DNA of 64,000 bases from Caldicoprobacter oshimai DSM 21659 (lineage in GTDB: Bacteria > Bacillota > Clostridia > Caldicoprobacterales > Caldicoprobacteraceae): contig JAGB01000001.1 in assembly GCA_000526435.1 (NCBI GenBank), forward strand, positions 62,001-126,000, in the 5' to 3' direction. Below the pieces are notes generated by a model. That model did not search any database. It was given only the letters and a program-made list of their open reading frames with translations, and had not been told where the DNA came from. Shown here piece by piece: positions 25,747 to 33,873 of the stretch. The translations under genes and the position numbers were made by a program. Every line of letters starts with the position of its first letter. Position 1 is the first letter of the stretch.

Positions 25747-26723
25747 AATACATCCTTGGCATGGATACCAGCTGCTATACCACGTCTGTGGCGCTGGTGG
25801 ATTTGGATGGGAATGTCCTGTTAAACAGGCAGATCCCACTGGAGGTGGAGCTGGGACAGAGGGGCCTGCAGCAATCAAAGGCGTTGTTTCAGCACCTTCA
25901 TCGTTTACCTTACATTGCTAGTGAGATTGTCAGGGTTATCGATCCTAAAAATGAACTGGCAGCCGTGTGTGCCACCTGCAGACCACGTCCGGTTGAAGGC
26001 TCCTACATGCCGGTGTTTATGGTATCCCACCTTACAGGACAGGCTTTTGCAAGCATGCTTGGCATTCCCTATTACTCTGTCAGCCACCAGGAAAGCCATA
26101 TCCAGGCGGGAATCTTTTCGGCTGGAGGACCATACAGCCAACGCTTTTTGGCCATACATCTGTCTGGCGGCACGTCAGAGCTGCTTAAGGTGACCGATAG
26201 AGGTACAGCTTTTGAAATTGAAATAATTGGTGCAACTCAGGACCTCCATGCCGGCCAGTTTGTCGACAGGGTGGGAGTGGCAATGGGGCTTCCGTTTCCG
26301 GCGGGAGCCTATCTGGAAGAGCTGGCACGAAAAGGAAAGGATGGATATGTCACCATCCCTTTTTCTGTTAAAGGGTTGACAATAAGCTTTTCGGGGCCGG
26401 AGGCGCATGCTCACAGGCTGCTTGCTCAGGGTATCGACAAGGAAGATGTGGCCATGGCGGTGTATAACTGCCTCGTGAATACCCTTGAGAGGTGGATTCT
26501 GAATGCAATGGATAACCTGGACATGGATACAAAAGATGTGCTTCTGGTTGGAGGCGTGGCATCAAGCGCCATACTTCGTCAAAAGCTAGTTGATAGGCTA
26601 AAAAAGCGGGATGAAGCCATACGCCTTTACTTCGCGGATCCATTGCTGTCAAGGGATAACGCGGTGGGCACCGCGCTTTTGGGATTGAAGCTTTACAAGG
26701 GCGTACCGCCGATGTTAAAGTAG
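25743..26723 (+). CDS. TsaD/Kae1-like protein (O-sialoglycoprotein endopeptidase paralogue)
   Basis: The 326-residue ASKHA-fold protein has GMDTSCYTTSVALVDLDG, the SHQESHIQAG segment with two His residues spaced like the metal-binding HxxxH of TsaD, the phosphate-binding HLSGGTSELL, LVGGVASSAILRQ and SRDNAVGTALLG with the third metal-ligand Asp. It differs from the housekeeping TsaD of the t6A pathway in sequence, and Clostridia often carry such a second copy. Whether it takes part in t6A synthesis is unclear. It starts at GTG 25743, inside the end of nusB. Confidence 0.8.
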   Translation: MKYILGMDTSCYTTSVALVDLDGNVLLNRQIPLEVELGQRGLQQSKALFQHLHRLPYIASEIVRVIDPKNELAAVCATCRPRPVEGSYMPVFMVSHLTGQAFASMLGIPYYSVSHQESHIQAGIFSAGGPYSQRFLAIHLSGGTSELLKVTDRGTAFEIEIIGATQDLHAGQFVDRVGVAMGLPFPAGAYLEELARKGKDGYVTIPFSVKGLTISFSGPEAHAHRLLAQGIDKEDVAMAVYNCLVNTLERWILNAMDNLDMDTKDVLLVGGVASSAILRQKLVDRLKKRDEAIRLYFADPLLSRDNAVGTALLGLKLYKGVPPMLK

Positions 26724-26929
26724 GCCGGGTATGCAATTTAAACTCTGCTATTTGGCTTATAGATAGTAGGATCGATTACTTATCGAAACTTTTGAGAAGT
26801 CGTTCATTTAAATATATTCCAGGTGTCTTTTGAAATAAACATCAAATATAGAAAGGCATTAGTAAGGTATCGAATGATGGAATATCCAAGCAGACACAGA
26901 AGAGGTCGGTTTGCGGGAGGAGGATAATA

Positions 26930-27781
26930 TTGGAAGCCAGGATAATTGATGGAAAAGATTTGTCAAATCGATTGAGAGAAGATATAAAGTCAAGAGTAGA
27001 GAAGTTAAAGCAAAATGGGATTATCCCGGGGTTGGCCGTTATTCTCGTGGGGAATGACCCTGCATCTGCTGTATATGTCCGTAACAAGGAAAGGGCCTGC
27101 AATGGGGTGGGAATATACTCGCGGGTGATCAAGCTGGATGAGAATACGTCCCAGGAGGCCTTGCTGGAATACATATACAGGCTAAACGTTGACGAAACGA
27201 TACACGGCATACTTGTACAGCTGCCCTTGCCGCCACAGATAGATCCCAATGCAGTCATAAACGCCATTGATCCTGCCAAGGATGTTGATGGTTTTCACCC
27301 GGTCAACATGGGGCGGCTGGTGATAGGGGAAGAGTGTTTTGAACCCTGTACTCCAAAAGGCATCATTCGGCTTATACAGGAGACCGGGCAGCCCATAGCT
27401 GGCAAGCACGCCGTGGTAATAGGGAGGAGCAATATAGTCGGAAAGCCAGTGGCCTTGATGCTACTTCGACATAACGCCACCGTTACGCTTTGCCATTCAA
27501 AAACCGCCAATCTGAGGGAAATAGCCCGTCAAGCGGATATACTGGTGGTTGCGGTGGGAAGGCCCAACCTGGTGGACAGCAGCTTTATAAAACAAGGGGC
27601 TATAGTAATAGACGTGGGGATAAACAGGGTGGACGATAAGCTGGTGGGTGATGTCAATTTCCAGGATGCCTGCCATGTGGCGGGGTGGATCACGCCTGTA
27701 CCGGGTGGAGTTGGGCCAATGACCATTACCATGCTTTTGGAAAACACGGTTTTGGCAGCGGAGAGAAAATGGGTAGGGTGA
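26930..27781 (+). CDS. folD: Bifunctional methylenetetrahydrofolate dehydrogenase/cyclohydrolase FolD
   Basis: The 283-residue product interconverts 5,10-methylene- and 10-formyl-tetrahydrofolate. It shows AVYVRNKERAC with the catalytic Lys, ILVQLPLPPQ, the DVDGFHP motif, GRSNIVGKPVALMLL and TPVPGGVGPMTITML. The start is TTG 26930, with GGAGGAGG about nine bases upstream. It heads the folD-xseA-xseB-ispA segment; the 206-bp upstream gap shows no convincing promoter. Confidence 0.96.
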   Translation: MEARIIDGKDLSNRLREDIKSRVEKLKQNGIIPGLAVILVGNDPASAVYVRNKERACNGVGIYSRVIKLDENTSQEALLEYIYRLNVDETIHGILVQLPLPPQIDPNAVINAIDPAKDVDGFHPVNMGRLVIGEECFEPCTPKGIIRLIQETGQPIAGKHAVVIGRSNIVGKPVALMLLRHNATVTLCHSKTANLREIARQADILVVAVGRPNLVDSSFIKQGAIVIDVGINRVDDKLVGDVNFQDACHVAGWITPVPGGVGPMTITMLLENTVLAAERKWVG

Positions 27782-28992
27782 TCTTTTCAGTCCATCAAAT
27801 AAACGAATATGTACGCGGTTTGCTGGGGCGAGACCCCATACTGCAGGATGTGTGGGTGCGTGGGGAGATTTCCAATCTGAAGATTCACTCCTCAGGGCAT
27901 ATATATTTTACTCTGAAGGACGAACAGGACAGGATACGCTGCGTGCTGTTTAAGCAAAATCAAAGGGATATGGCCTTTATACCATCTGATGGCATGAGAG
28001 TGCTGGTAAGGGGCCAGGTATCGCTTTACTGCAAGGATGGACAGTACCAGATATACGTGATGGGCATCGAAAAGGACGGCATAGGTGAGCTGTATCTAGC
28101 TTTCGAAGCCCTAAAGCAGCGGTTGAAAGCTGAAGGGCTTTTTGATGCGCAACATAAAAAGCCCATTCCTCCTTTCCCCAGAAAAATAGCGGTTATCACC
28201 TCGCCTACGGGGGCGGCGGTTCGAGATATAATAAAGGTGGTGCGGCGCAGATGTCCATGTGTGGACATACTGGTGGTTCCCGTGCTGGTGCAGGGTTCTG
28301 CGGCTCCCGCCCAGATAGAGGCCGCCCTGGACTATGTCAATACGAGAGACGATATCGATACCATCATTTTGGGCAGAGGGGGAGGCTCGCTGGAGGAGCT
28401 GTGGGCTTTCAACGAAGAGGTTGTGGCCCGGGCAATCTGGCGCTCGAGGATTCCGGTGATATCGGCTGTGGGGCACGAGACCGACTTCACCATAGCCGAT
28501 TTTGTGGCAGACCTGAGGGCACCCACCCCTTCGGCCGCTGCCGAGATGGCGGTACCGATGCTCCAGCATCTGCAGGAGATGCTGGCCGGGCTAAACGTTC
28601 GGCTGATGGAAGCCATGCGCAACATGCTGCTGCACAAGAGAAAAGGCCTGGAGCATCTCCAGTCGAGCTACGTGTTTCGATATCCCGACAGGATTATGCA
28701 GCAGCGCAAACAGCAGCTGGATCAGGCGTATACAAGGCTTTGTGCTGCCTTCAACGATATATTATCCAACAAAAGGGAGAGGCTTTCGCGGTTGGCGGCA
28801 GCGCTGGATGCGTTGAGCCCTCTGGCCGTTTTGGGACGTGGCTATGCCGTTGTGACTTTGAGGCCGTCTGAGAGGGTGGTGTATTCCGTAACGTCGCTGA
28901 AACAGGGCGATGGCATTACGGTACATTTTAAGGATGGGCGTGCCGATTGCAGAGTAGAGAAAATAGAGGGTGGGGTGTATGGGGTAAGATGA
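27769..28992 (+). CDS. xseA: Exodeoxyribonuclease VII large subunit
   Basis: The 407-residue product has an OB-fold N-terminal domain (LQDVWVRGEISNLKIHSSGHIYFTLKDEQ, residues 15-95) and the catalytic domain with VITSPTGAAVRDI, GRGGGSLEELWAFN and SAVGHETDFTIADFVADLRAPTPSAAAE. It digests single-stranded DNA together with XseB. ATG 27769 overlaps folD by 13 bases; an in-frame reading exists further upstream within folD but does not match the family. Confidence 0.95.
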   Translation: MGRVIFSVHQINEYVRGLLGRDPILQDVWVRGEISNLKIHSSGHIYFTLKDEQDRIRCVLFKQNQRDMAFIPSDGMRVLVRGQVSLYCKDGQYQIYVMGIEKDGIGELYLAFEALKQRLKAEGLFDAQHKKPIPPFPRKIAVITSPTGAAVRDIIKVVRRRCPCVDILVVPVLVQGSAAPAQIEAALDYVNTRDDIDTIILGRGGGSLEELWAFNEEVVARAIWRSRIPVISAVGHETDFTIADFVADLRAPTPSAAAEMAVPMLQHLQEMLAGLNVRLMEAMRNMLLHKRKGLEHLQSSYVFRYPDRIMQQRKQQLDQAYTRLCAAFNDILSNKRERLSRLAAALDALSPLAVLGRGYAVVTLRPSERVVYSVTSLKQGDGITVHFKDGRADCRVEKIEGGVYGVR

Positions 28993-29249
28993 GTCGGGAA
29001 CGTGATAGGGCTGTATCGGAGTTGACGTTTGAAGAAGCGCTGAGGGAGCTGGAAATCATAGTATCGCGCCTTGAATCAAGCGATTTATCGCTGGATGAGG
29101 CCATTGAGCTGTTTAAACGAGGGATCAGCCTTTCTGCTCACTGCAACGCAAAGCTGGAGAGGGCTGAAGGGATGGTAAAACTGCTTATACAAAATCAGGG
29201 GAAAATCGAAGAGGTCCCTTTTATGCCTGTAGAGGGAGATGAGGTATGA
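28989..29249 (+). CDS. xseB: Exodeoxyribonuclease VII small subunit
   Basis: The 86-residue product has the XseB core LTFEEALRELEIIVSRLESSDLSLDEAIELFKRGISL. ATG 28989 forms an ATGA overlap with the xseA stop. Upstream in-frame bases to 28947 lie inside xseA and are not expected to be translated in this frame. Confidence 0.95.
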   Translation: MSRERDRAVSELTFEEALRELEIIVSRLESSDLSLDEAIELFKRGISLSAHCNAKLERAEGMVKLLIQNQGKIEEVPFMPVEGDEV

Positions 29250-30136
29250 ATTTTGATGAGATATACAGCAATAAACTGGCGCTGGTGGAAGATGCTTTAA
29301 AGAAATTGATGGAGCGGCACAAGGAGTGCCCGCCGACCTTGTTTAAGGCCATGAATTACAGCTTGTTTGCCGGCGGAAAGCGCATTCGCCCTATACTGCT
29401 GCTTTCGGCCCATGAATTGGTCGGGGGAAACATCGAGGAATCCATGGCACTGGCCTGCGGCCTGGAGATGATTCACACTTATTCTCTGATACACGACGAC
29501 CTGCCGGCCATGGACGACGATGACCTGCGCAGGGGTATGCCAACCAATCATAAGGTTTTCGGAGAGGGAATGGCCATACTGGCAGGCGATGCCCTGCTCA
29601 ATCTGGCTTATGAGGTTTTCCTGGAAAACGCCATGAAATATCCCTACAAGCTGGAGCGGCATGTAAGGGCGGCTTTTGTGATAGCTAGGGCTGCCGGGCT
29701 TCACGGCATGATTGGGGGACAAGTAGCTGACCTTGAACAGGAGGGAAAAGATGTCCAGCCCGATATGCTTTACTATATCCACACCCACAAGACCGGGGCG
29801 CTGATTGAAGCCGCCGTCAGGGCGGGGGCGATACTTGAGCCCATCGAAGGGGATGTTGAGGATGCCGTTGCAAAGTACGGACAAAAGCTTGGGCTGGCAT
29901 TTCAAATAGTAGATGATATCTTGGATGTTACAGGGGATGCAGCCAGTATGGGGAAAAATCCGAGCAGGGACGAAGCGCGCAAAAAAGCCACTTTTCCAGC
30001 TTTGTATGGCCTGGAGGAATCGCGGCGCATGGCACGGGACTTGATTGAAGAAGCGGTAAGCCATCTGGAACGTTTTGGTAAAGATGCTTATTTTCTAAAA
30101 GAGATTGCCTATTATGTACTGAAACGCCAGAAATAG
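29246..30136 (+). CDS. ispA: Farnesyl diphosphate synthase / geranyltranstransferase
   Basis: The 296-residue prenyl synthase has GGKRIRPILLL, the first Asp-rich motif DDLPAMDDDDLRRG and the second DDILDV near residue 222, with HKTGALI between. It condenses isopentenyl diphosphate into farnesyl diphosphate. It overlaps xseB by four bases. Its place upstream of an OLE RNA is the known context for that RNA. Confidence 0.95.
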   Translation: MNFDEIYSNKLALVEDALKKLMERHKECPPTLFKAMNYSLFAGGKRIRPILLLSAHELVGGNIEESMALACGLEMIHTYSLIHDDLPAMDDDDLRRGMPTNHKVFGEGMAILAGDALLNLAYEVFLENAMKYPYKLERHVRAAFVIARAAGLHGMIGGQVADLEQEGKDVQPDMLYYIHTHKTGALIEAAVRAGAILEPIEGDVEDAVAKYGQKLGLAFQIVDDILDVTGDAASMGKNPSRDEARKKATFPALYGLEESRRMARDLIEEAVSHLERFGKDAYFLKEIAYYVLKRQK

Positions 30137-30146
30137 GAGGTACTGG

Positions 30147-30590
30147 ATGGAACAGCTTAAGCAACTTGCCGCTAACTCCGTTTTATGGGTGAGCTTTCTG
30201 GCGTGGTTTATTGCCCAGGCGTCCAAGGTGGTTTTGACGGTATTGACCCATAAAAAATTGGACCTGCGCAGGTTTGTGGGTTCAGGCGGCATGCCCAGCT
30301 CTCATACGGCTCTTGTAGTTTCGCTGGCCACTGCACTTGGAGAAATAAACGGCTATGACTCCTATATATTTGCGTTATCCCTGGTATTCGCTTTCGTGGT
30401 CATGTACGATGCGGCGGGGGTAAGAAGGGCGGCTGGGAAACAGGCTGCCGTGCTCAATGAAATAGTAGAAAGGTTACAGGAAGGTAAGGATGTTCCGCAG
30501 GAGAAGTTGAAGGAGTTCATCGGCCATACGCCCATAGAAGTCATTGTGGGCGCCGTTTTAGGCTTTGTGATAGCTAAACTGTTGGTCTAA
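30147..30590 (+). CDS. Divergent PAP2 family protein (YuiD/DUF212)
   Basis: The 147-residue protein has SGGMPSSHTALVVSLATAL, the phosphatase-like SSH signature, and the conserved VMYDAAGVRRAAGKQA segment, plus four hydrophobic segments. The DUF212 family is a divergent PAP2-type membrane protein whose substrate is not established; a prenyl- or lipid-phosphate is plausible given ispA upstream. AGGAGG lies seven bases before the ATG. Its stop overlaps nothing; the OLE promoter begins four bases later. Confidence 0.88.
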   Translation: MEQLKQLAANSVLWVSFLAWFIAQASKVVLTVLTHKKLDLRRFVGSGGMPSSHTALVVSLATALGEINGYDSYIFALSLVFAFVVMYDAAGVRRAAGKQAAVLNEIVERLQEGKDVPQEKLKEFIGHTPIEVIVGAVLGFVIAKLLV

Positions 30591-30593
30591 AAT

Positions 30594-30622
30594 TTGAATT
30601 TGTGAGGGTGTTATGATATAAT
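30594..30622 (+). promoter_or_regulatory. Sigma-A promoter of the OLE RNA
   Basis: TTGAAT (30594-30599), 17 bases, and TATAAT (30617-30622) with TGA directly before the -10 (extended -10). It starts four bases after the stop of the YuiD-like gene and predicts a start of transcription near 30629-30631, a few bases before the RNA stem. Confidence 0.8.
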
Positions 30623-30628
30623 ACTATT

Positions 30629-31232
30629 CCAGAAAACAATCTCATGCGTGGTGGTGCAGTATTCTAGTCAGCCCGGCCAATTTTGAAGACGGGCCTAAAA
30701 ATCCGTCAAGGGCACATCGATGAAGTTCCTGGTGCTGGCTCTCGACGCCCAGTCGGGGGTTGGTGCTGGGAGTTAAGGAAGGTGGGCGATCCGCAAAGGC
30801 ATGCGGGCGTTGACCCACTTTCCGCGGAGACCCAAGCTGGTGGTAACCATCGGTTGCTACTACTTGGGCGTGAACCTGTATCGCGGCGAAAAGCTGTGTA
30901 CAGTGTAGCCCGCCTTGAGTGGTATGGGTGGATTACAGGTCAGGTTCCTGCGCAATAGGGCCCATTGTGCGGGGACTATTGCTGTATGAAACCCATGCTG
31001 CAAAAGAGGCTAGAAATTGGCTGCGGCTGTCGGGGAAAGCCCCTAGACTGCTACATGGTGCGTTGGGGATTACAGTGTGGTCTAAGTGGTGATCCAGTTT
31101 TACCGTTGGCGACACGGTAAGGCGGGGTTTAAAGGGAAACCGCTTCTTCGGCGACGGGAAGTACCCTGCCGGGAAATCCTACTGGACCTTAAGCCGCAAA
31201 GTCTACCCAACGCATCACCACCACGATACATA
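30629..31232 (+). ncRNA. ole: OLE RNA (ornate large extremophilic RNA)
   Basis: About 600 bases with no credible gene lie between the isoprenoid genes ispA and dxs and directly upstream of an OapA-like gene. This order is the established context of OLE RNA, a highly structured non-coding RNA of about 610 nt from anaerobic and extremophilic Firmicutes that joins OapA at the membrane. Seen in the sequence: CGTGGTGGTG (30647-30656) pairs perfectly with CACCACCACG (31216-31225), closing both ends of the region; internal stems include GCCCG (30671-30675) with CGGGC (30690-30694). RNase P and tmRNA hallmarks are absent. The ends are inferred from the promoter and this stem. I base identity on location, length and folding, not on a covariance search. 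Confidence 0.85.
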
Positions 31233-31266
31233 TTAAGATTTTAAGGTATAGGAGCGTGTATGGCGT

Positions 31267-31974
31267 TTGTCAAAGGATGATGGTGGCCCTTATAAGAGTA
31301 GTAACGGCAAAGGTAAAGCGAAAAAAGACAGCAAAATAAAAAATAAGGGCAAGAAGAATAATGGTAAAAATGGCAAAAACGGTAAAAAGCGCAATAACGG
31401 ATGGCCAGTTAAGGTTTTCATCTTGACCTTTGTTATTGCGTGTGCTTTCAGCTTTTTTTCTGAAGTTACAATTCGAAGGATAGACGATTTGATACTGGCC
31501 ATACTCATATTGTTGTTCATTGTATCCATAGGCGTAGTTTTTGATATAATAGGCATTGCAGTGGCATCAGCATCTGAGGTACCGTTTGTATCAATGGCAT
31601 CCAAAAAAGTGCGCGGTGCCAGAGAGGCTATACGCCTTATAAGGAATGCGGATCAGGTCAGCAGCTTTTGTAACGATGTGGTGGGCGATATATGCGGAAT
31701 TATCAGCGGTGCCGCAGGAAGCGTTTTGATCATGAAAATCGCATGGACAAACTCGGTATCATTGGAAGAGAGCCTGTTGAGCATAATAATAAGTAGTTTG
31801 ATTGCTGCTATCACGGTGGCGGGCAAGGCGCTGGGCAAAAGCTTTGCCATCGCCAATTCCAACAAGGTGGTATACTATACGGCATACTTCTTGTCGTTAT
31901 TCACCAGAGACGAAAGGCTGAGCGGCAAGAGAAGCTCTCAAAGCAATGCATTCATGAAAGCGAGAGAGAATTAG
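31267..31974 (+). CDS. oapA: OLE-associated membrane protein OapA, lysine-rich N-tail
   Basis: The 235-residue product lies 35 bases after the OLE RNA and immediately before dxs, the normal position of OapA, which binds OLE RNA and holds it at the membrane. Residues 1-45 are a basic low-complexity tail with 15 Lys in the first 41 residues and many Asn and Gly. About four hydrophobic segments follow (near 47-65, 73-100, 143-162, 168-190), and a DxxxD motif lies at D137-D141. The start is TTG 31267 because no other in-frame start precedes it; AGGAG at 31250-31254 is twelve bases away. OapA of Bacillus is, as I recall, shorter, so the tail may be an addition. Confidence 0.8.
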   Translation: MSKDDGGPYKSSNGKGKAKKDSKIKNKGKKNNGKNGKNGKKRNNGWPVKVFILTFVIACAFSFFSEVTIRRIDDLILAILILLFIVSIGVVFDIIGIAVASASEVPFVSMASKKVRGAREAIRLIRNADQVSSFCNDVVGDICGIISGAAGSVLIMKIAWTNSVSLEESLLSIIISSLIAAITVAGKALGKSFAIANSNKVVYYTAYFLSLFTRDERLSGKRSSQSNAFMKAREN

Positions 31975-33873
31975 ATGGATAGATACCCTCTGCTGAAGCG
32001 CATTGATTCACCGAAAGATTTAAAATGTTTAAATATAGATGAATTAAAGCAATTGGCGGAAGAGATAAGGCAATTCCTGCTGGAGAAGGTGTCCAGGACG
32101 GGGGGACACCTGGCTTCAAATCTCGGCGTGGTGGAGCTGACCATAGCGCTTCACTACGTGTTTAACAGCCCCTTTGACAAGATCATCTGGGATGTGGGAC
32201 ATCAGGCATATGTGCACAAGATACTGACGGGGAGAAGAGAGCAGTTCGATTCATTGCGCCAGTTTGGGGGCTTGAGCGGTTTCCCAAAGCGCAGCGAAAG
32301 CGTGCATGATGTGTTTGATACAGGGCACAGCAGTACCTCTATATCGGCTGCACTGGGCATAGCACGTGCCAGAGATTTAAAGAATGAAAAGTACAGCGTG
32401 GTAGCTGTGATTGGTGACGGTGCGCTGACGGGCGGCATGGCCTTTGAGGCCCTAAACGACGCCGGCCATTCCAAGACCAACCTTATAGTTGTGTTGAACG
32501 ACAACGAGATGTCCATATCTGAAAATGTAGGCGCTTTGGCTGCTTATCTATCGAAGCTCAGGTCAAATCCCAGGTACACCAGGGTTAAAAAGGGGATAGA
32601 TTCGCTGGTTCGCAAAATTCCATGGGTGGGGCAGTATTCTGCCAATTTGATTGAAAGATTTAAGAACAGCTTTAAGTATCTCGTGATCTCGGGGATGTTC
32701 TTCGAGCAGATGGGATTTACCTATATAGGCCCTATTGACGGTCACAACCTGGCAGCGCTAATTGATGTAATGAAGAGGGCTACCATGGTGGAGGGACCTG
32801 TATTCATCCATGTGGTCACCAAAAAGGGCAAGGGGTATGCTTTTGCTGAGAAAAACCCCGAGCTGTTTCATGGGGTTCCTCCTTTTGATGTGCAAAGCGG
32901 CGAAATAAGTGCAAAAGGTGAGGTTACCTTTTCTCAGGCTTTTGGCCAGCATTTAGTGGAGATGGCGCAGCGGGACCCAAGGATTGTGGCCATTACGGCG
33001 GCCATGCCGGAAGGTACGGGCCTGGTTGAGTTTAAGAAGCGATTTCCAAATCGCTTTTTTGATGTGGGCATCGCTGAGCAGCACGCCGTCACAATGGCTG
33101 CTGGACTGGCGGCCAACGGCTTTAGGCCATATGTGGCCATCTACTCTACTTTTTTGCAGCGCGCATATGACCAGATACTACACGATGTATGCCTCCAGAA
33201 TCTTCCGGTGGTGCTGGCGGTGGATAGAGCCGGCATAGTGGGGGAAGACGGGGAAACCCATCAAGGGGTGTTTGATATAAGCTACCTGCGGCATATACCC
33301 AACATCACTGTGATGGCTCCCAAGAATATAGATGAGCTTAAAGAGATGCTGGACTATTCCTTGACGATGGAAGGGCCTGTGGCCATTCGCTATCCCAAAG
33401 GCAACACAGGGATAGACAATATTTTTCCTGTAAAGCCGCTTGAGGGATTAAAATGGGAAACTATGGTAAACGGAAGCGATTGTTGCATATTTAGCTTTGG
33501 CAGGATGCTAAAGGTGGCTTTGGAAGTTGCCAGCATCCTCAGAAGGGACGGTATAAGCGCTCGCGTGATAAACGCCAGGATTATCAAGCCGCTGGATGAG
33601 CAGCTGCTTATGGATATCTCAAATCGCATAAACAAATGGATCACGCTGGAGGATACCGTCATTCAGGGAGGGTTTGGGAGCAGCATAAATGAGTTCGTTG
33701 CGGCCCATCAGCTCCCTGTATCTGTAATGAATCTGGGCGTAGGCGATCGATTTGTCCCACATGGTTCGGTGGAGCGTTTGCTCAGACAGCTGGGACTTGA
33801 TTCCAACAGCGTGGCGTTTAAAGTGAAAAAATTCTTGAGCGGATATAGAAAGAGGGCGTATGTCAACTTCTAA
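31975..33873 (+). CDS. dxs: 1-deoxy-D-xylulose-5-phosphate synthase
   Basis: The 632-residue thiamine diphosphate enzyme condenses pyruvate and glyceraldehyde 3-phosphate, the first step of the MEP isoprenoid pathway. It has HLASNLGVVELTIALH, the TPP-binding GDGALTGGMAFEALNDAG...LNDNEMSIS, the VKKIPWVGQ-type insert and the transketolase C-part with FFDVGIAEQHAVT and IAxYSTFLQRAYDQ. The ATG directly follows the oapA stop. It ends with a 14-base overlap into tlyA. Confidence 0.97.
   Translation: MDRYPLLKRIDSPKDLKCLNIDELKQLAEEIRQFLLEKVSRTGGHLASNLGVVELTIALHYVFNSPFDKIIWDVGHQAYVHKILTGRREQFDSLRQFGGLSGFPKRSESVHDVFDTGHSSTSISAALGIARARDLKNEKYSVVAVIGDGALTGGMAFEALNDAGHSKTNLIVVLNDNEMSISENVGALAAYLSKLRSNPRYTRVKKGIDSLVRKIPWVGQYSANLIERFKNSFKYLVISGMFFEQMGFTYIGPIDGHNLAALIDVMKRATMVEGPVFIHVVTKKGKGYAFAEKNPELFHGVPPFDVQSGEISAKGEVTFSQAFGQHLVEMAQRDPRIVAITAAMPEGTGLVEFKKRFPNRFFDVGIAEQHAVTMAAGLAANGFRPYVAIYSTFLQRAYDQILHDVCLQNLPVVLAVDRAGIVGEDGETHQGVFDISYLRHIPNITVMAPKNIDELKEMLDYSLTMEGPVAIRYPKGNTGIDNIFPVKPLEGLKWETMVNGSDCCIFSFGRMLKVALEVASILRRDGISARVINARIIKPLDEQLLMDISNRINKWITLEDTVIQGGFGSSINEFVAAHQLPVSVMNLGVGDRFVPHGSVERLLRQLGLDSNSVAFKVKKFLSGYRKRAYVNF

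Noticed and set aside
26724-26929. Riboswitch or promoter upstream of folD
   Set aside because: I found no folate riboswitch motif and no -35/-10 pair with proper spacing.
30683-30958. Open frame of 91 codons inside the OLE region
   Set aside because: No ribosome site, no family resemblance, and it crosses the structured RNA; the antisense frame at 30933-31115 fails for the same reasons.
30640-31232. RNase P RNA or tmRNA as the identity of the non-coding region
   Set aside because: The diagnostic RNase P core and the tmRNA tRNA-like ends are absent, and the ispA/oapA/dxs setting points to OLE.
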